Below are positions 7,425-8,467 of a stretch of DNA of 8,467 bases, piece by piece (the stretch's first letter is position 1; each line of letters opens with the position of its first letter). The notes under the pieces are model-generated. The model saw only the letters and a list, made by a program, of their open reading frames with translations. It was not told the DNA's origin and made no database searches. The DNA is taken from contig JAFGSU010000160.1 of the NCBI GenBank assembly GCA_016934435.1, positions 1 through 8,467 on the forward strand, read 5' to 3'. A program made the translations under genes and the position numbers. The stretch comes from Candidatus Zhuqueibacterota bacterium (lineage in GTDB: Bacteria; Zhuqueibacterota; Zhuqueibacteria; Residuimicrobiales; Residuimicrobiaceae).

Positions 7425-7453
7425 AGTTTACAAATTCTTTTGATGAGAGTCAA
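7425..7453 (-). promoter_or_regulatory. Sigma70-type promoter of the LacI-family gene
   Basis: On the minus strand TTGACT (7448-7453, 5 of 6 consensus) is followed after exactly 17 bases by TAAACT (7425-7430, 4 of 6). An A-rich tract (GGAAAAAAAATAC) sits just upstream of the -35, like an UP element. Transcription should begin near 7418, giving a leader of roughly 100 bases that contains both operator-like sites. Confidence 0.6.
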
Positions 7454-7460
7454 GTATTTT

Positions 7461-7478
7461 TTTTCCGCTTTCGGAAAA
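7461..7478. other. 7-bp inverted repeat upstream of the LacI promoter
   Basis: TTTTCCG (7461-7467) and CGGAAAA (7472-7478) are exact inverted arms with a four-base loop. The site lies about 8 bases upstream of the -35 of the LacI gene, within the A-rich tract. It could be a protein-binding site or part of an UP element. A terminator is unlikely because no gene ends here. Confidence 0.35.
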
Positions 7479-7544
7479 TATATTGCTTTTCATACAATTC
7501 ACCAGAGAAGGTTTTAACCTGTGGACACCGGACCGGCGGCTTTG

Positions 7545-7558
7545 CATCGATTCGCTGC
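7545..7558 (+). repeat. 14-bp direct repeat, copy 1
   Basis: CATCGATTCGCTGC occurs here and again at 7784-7797, 239 bases apart in the same orientation, both outside coding sequence and on either side of the candidate sensor-gene promoter. An exact 14-mer twice in about 560 bases is unlikely by chance. A binding site for a response regulator or other factor is possible. Confidence 0.6.
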
Positions 7559-7656
7559 CTGCCGGTTCATTCGATAATCCTGTGAGTGGCATATCTCCCG
7601 GTCAGTTCGCGGATCGAAACAGATTTGGGGGCTTTTCCTGGCTCTGTGTTAAACAC

Positions 7657-7685
7657 TTGATTCTCAAAATGAAATAGGTTATATT
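7657..7685 (+). promoter_or_regulatory. Candidate promoter of the sensor gene
   Basis: TTGATT (7657-7662, 4 of 6 matches to the -35) is followed after 17 bases by TATATT (7680-7685, 5 of 6 matches to the -10). Transcription would start near 7692, leaving about 185 untranslated bases before the ATG at 7878. Confidence 0.5.
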
Positions 7686-7730
7686 ATGCATACACCGATT
7701 CGGTGCTATGAGATTACTATGGCTATGCTG

Positions 7731-7757
7731 CGGGCGGAATGGTATCCGTTCCGTCCG
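7731..7757 (+). other. 12-bp hairpin in the sensor-gene leader
   Basis: CGGGCGGAATGG (7731-7742) pairs with CCGTTCCGTCCG (7746-7757) over all 12 positions, two of them G-U, closing a 3-base loop (TAT). A smaller hairpin, CACCG-ATT-CGGTG (7693-7705), lies just upstream near the expected 5' end. The G-U pairs favour function as RNA on the plus strand. No U-tract follows, so it is not an intrinsic terminator. The structure matches no riboswitch class I recognise. Confidence 0.5.
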
Positions 7758-7783
7758 ACCATTAACACCGAATTCAGGGCGGA

Positions 7784-7797
7784 CATCGATTCGCTGC
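7784..7797 (+). repeat. 14-bp direct repeat, copy 2
   Basis: Second exact copy of CATCGATTCGCTGC (first at 7545-7558). It lies inside the presumed leader of the sensor gene, 80 bases before its ATG. Confidence 0.6.
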
Positions 7798-7877
7798 ACC
7801 AGGTTGCAACTTGAATCCCGGGAGTGCCGCTCTCATTATTATTGATTTTGCTGGTTCATGCAGAATTCGGGATATCG

Positions 7878-8467
7878 ATGAAAAGTTTACGTTATAAAAT
7901 AGGCTTTGGCTATTTTGTGCTGGTGGCGCTGATCATCCTGCTCAGTATTTTAGCGGCGTTCAATTTTTTCCGCCTGAGTAATTCCATAACCTCCATTCTG
8001 GAAAAAAATACGCCGGTGGCTGTTGCGGTCCAGAACATGCTTATCGCCCTGGATGATCAGACCGCCGATCATATTTTAATGCTGATCGGCGATACGGATC
8101 TTGCCTATGCCAGCTACGAGAAAAATCGAGATCGCTTTCTCTCGTGGTATCAAAAGGTGGTGGAATACGGTCCATCGAGGGAGGAAATGGCGATTATGGA
8201 TAGCGTTATCATTGACTATCGTTCTTATATAGCTAGTTCCAGCGCCTTTTATCGACTCTGCAAGGAAAATAATCCACTGGCGCGGCCGTTTCATGTCGAA
8301 AGCATCGTGCCTATGGAAATTCGTTTGCGCCGTTTGTGTCGTCGCGTGATCGAACGCAATCAAATCCTGGCGACTAATACTACGCAGATGGCCAAGGAGA
8401 TCACCGACGCAGGGCTCATCGTCATGGCCGCAGCCGCGGGCATTGCCATTTTTTTTGCTTTCTATGC
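7878..8467 (+). CDS. Membrane sensor protein N-terminus, probably a histidine kinase (3' end outside window)
   Basis: From the ATG at 7878 the plus strand is open to the last base (196 full codons plus two bases), so the gene continues beyond the window. The protein starts MKSLRYKIGFGYFVLVAL, typical of two-component sensors, with a first membrane segment at about residues 11-31. An extracytoplasmic region of about 145 residues, mostly helical by composition, runs to about 177, and a second hydrophobic segment covers 178-196 (AGLIVMAAAAGIAIFFAFY). This matches sensors with a KinB-like or four-helix-bundle input domain; a HAMP linker and kinase domains would be expected next. A methyl-accepting chemotaxis protein has the same layout and cannot be excluded. 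GGGA five bases upstream gives a weak ribosome site. An in-frame GTG at 7824 is a poorer start. It is transcribed away from the LacI gene, so it may or may not belong to the same pathway. Confidence 0.85.
   Translation, partial: MKSLRYKIGFGYFVLVALIILLSILAAFNFFRLSNSITSILEKNTPVAVAVQNMLIALDDQTADHILMLIGDTDLAYASYEKNRDRFLSWYQKVVEYGPSREEMAIMDSVIIDYRSYIASSSAFYRLCKENNPLARPFHVESIVPMEIRLRRLCRRVIERNQILATNTTQMAKEITDAGLIVMAAAAGIAIFFAFY

Larger units (their letters stand above)
7315..7877. other. Divergent intergenic region between LacI gene and sensor gene
   Basis: No convincing gene was found in these 563 bases. Open frames in it lack ribosome-binding sites or sensible composition. The left part (7315-7480) holds the promoter, operators and leader of the LacI gene. 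The right part (7650-7877) holds the promoter and long leader of the sensor gene. The middle (about 7480-7650) contains a short palindrome-like AGGTT-TT-AACCT (7509-7520) and one copy of a 14-bp repeat at 7545-7558, and otherwise nothing recognised. Confidence 0.7.

Noticed and set aside
7483..7677. Plus-strand open frame of 64 codons in the divergent region
   Set aside because: It begins with a TTG without a ribosome site, overlaps promoter elements, and its translation shows no domain or membrane character.
7602..7799. Minus-strand open frame of 65 codons in the divergent region
   Set aside because: No ribosome site, no recognisable sequence, and it lies across the sensor gene's promoter and leader.
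7686..7814. 42-codon open frame starting ATG at 7686 (or 31 codons from ATG at 7719) in the sensor-gene leader
   Set aside because: The first ATG directly abuts the candidate -10 box and would lie before the transcript start. The second has only a weak GAG upstream. The frame also contains the 12-bp hairpin, which explains its structure better than a peptide does.
7824..7877. GTG at 7824 as an upstream in-frame start of the sensor protein
   Set aside because: It would add 18 residues before a typical sensor N-terminus, and the nearby GGAG abuts the GTG with no spacing.
8076..8363. Minus-strand open frame of 95 codons
   Set aside because: It is antisense to the sensor gene, whose frame is open throughout and has the expected two membrane segments.

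Overview
The window looks like a chromosomal segment from a Gram-negative bacterium of the FCB (Fibrobacteres-Chlorobi-Bacteroidetes) superphylum, plausibly a Calditrichota/KSB1-type lineage. This is inferred from style, not from a marker gene. The signs are an outer-membrane TonB-dependent receptor with an N-terminal carboxypeptidase-regulatory-like domain, a very large secreted partner protein with fibronectin-III-like and calcium-loop sequence, A-rich ribosome-binding regions, and a LacI-type regulator heading the cluster. Base composition is mid-GC and no insertion sequence, tRNA, rRNA or CRISPR was seen.

Layout: three genes lie on the minus strand and read from right to left: a LacI-family regulator (7314-6277), a TonB-dependent receptor (6202-3281), and a giant secreted protein that starts at 3177 and leaves the window at base 1 with 1059 codons and no stop. 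The gaps are 74 and 103 bases, so they probably form one functional unit. Each gap carries structure: an 8-bp tandem repeat plus inverted repeat overlapping a candidate promoter before the receptor gene, and two stem-loops without U-tracts before the secreted-protein gene. A divergent plus-strand gene begins at 7878 and leaves the right edge. Its 196 complete codons encode a membrane sensor N-terminus (membrane segment, about 145 extracytoplasmic residues, second membrane segment), most likely a histidine kinase.

The 563-base divergent region (7315-7877) has a good sigma70-type promoter for the LacI gene (TTGACT, 17 bp, TAAACT). It also has a perfect 12-bp palindrome just downstream of the expected start and a near-palindrome of the same type exactly 42 bp further on, a layout that suggests autorepression. 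The sensor gene has its own candidate promoter (TTGATT, 17 bp, TATATT) and a leader of about 185 bases with a 12-bp hairpin.

Working model (inference): the LacI-type protein senses a small ligand, probably a sugar or sugar derivative, and controls itself and the downstream receptor and secreted protein. The receptor would take up or export-couple a substrate at the outer membrane, with the large calcium-binding-type secreted protein standing where a SusD lipoprotein would stand in a classical Sus system. The receptor/giant-protein pair without SusD is the best candidate here for an under-described system. Nothing in the window identifies the substrate.
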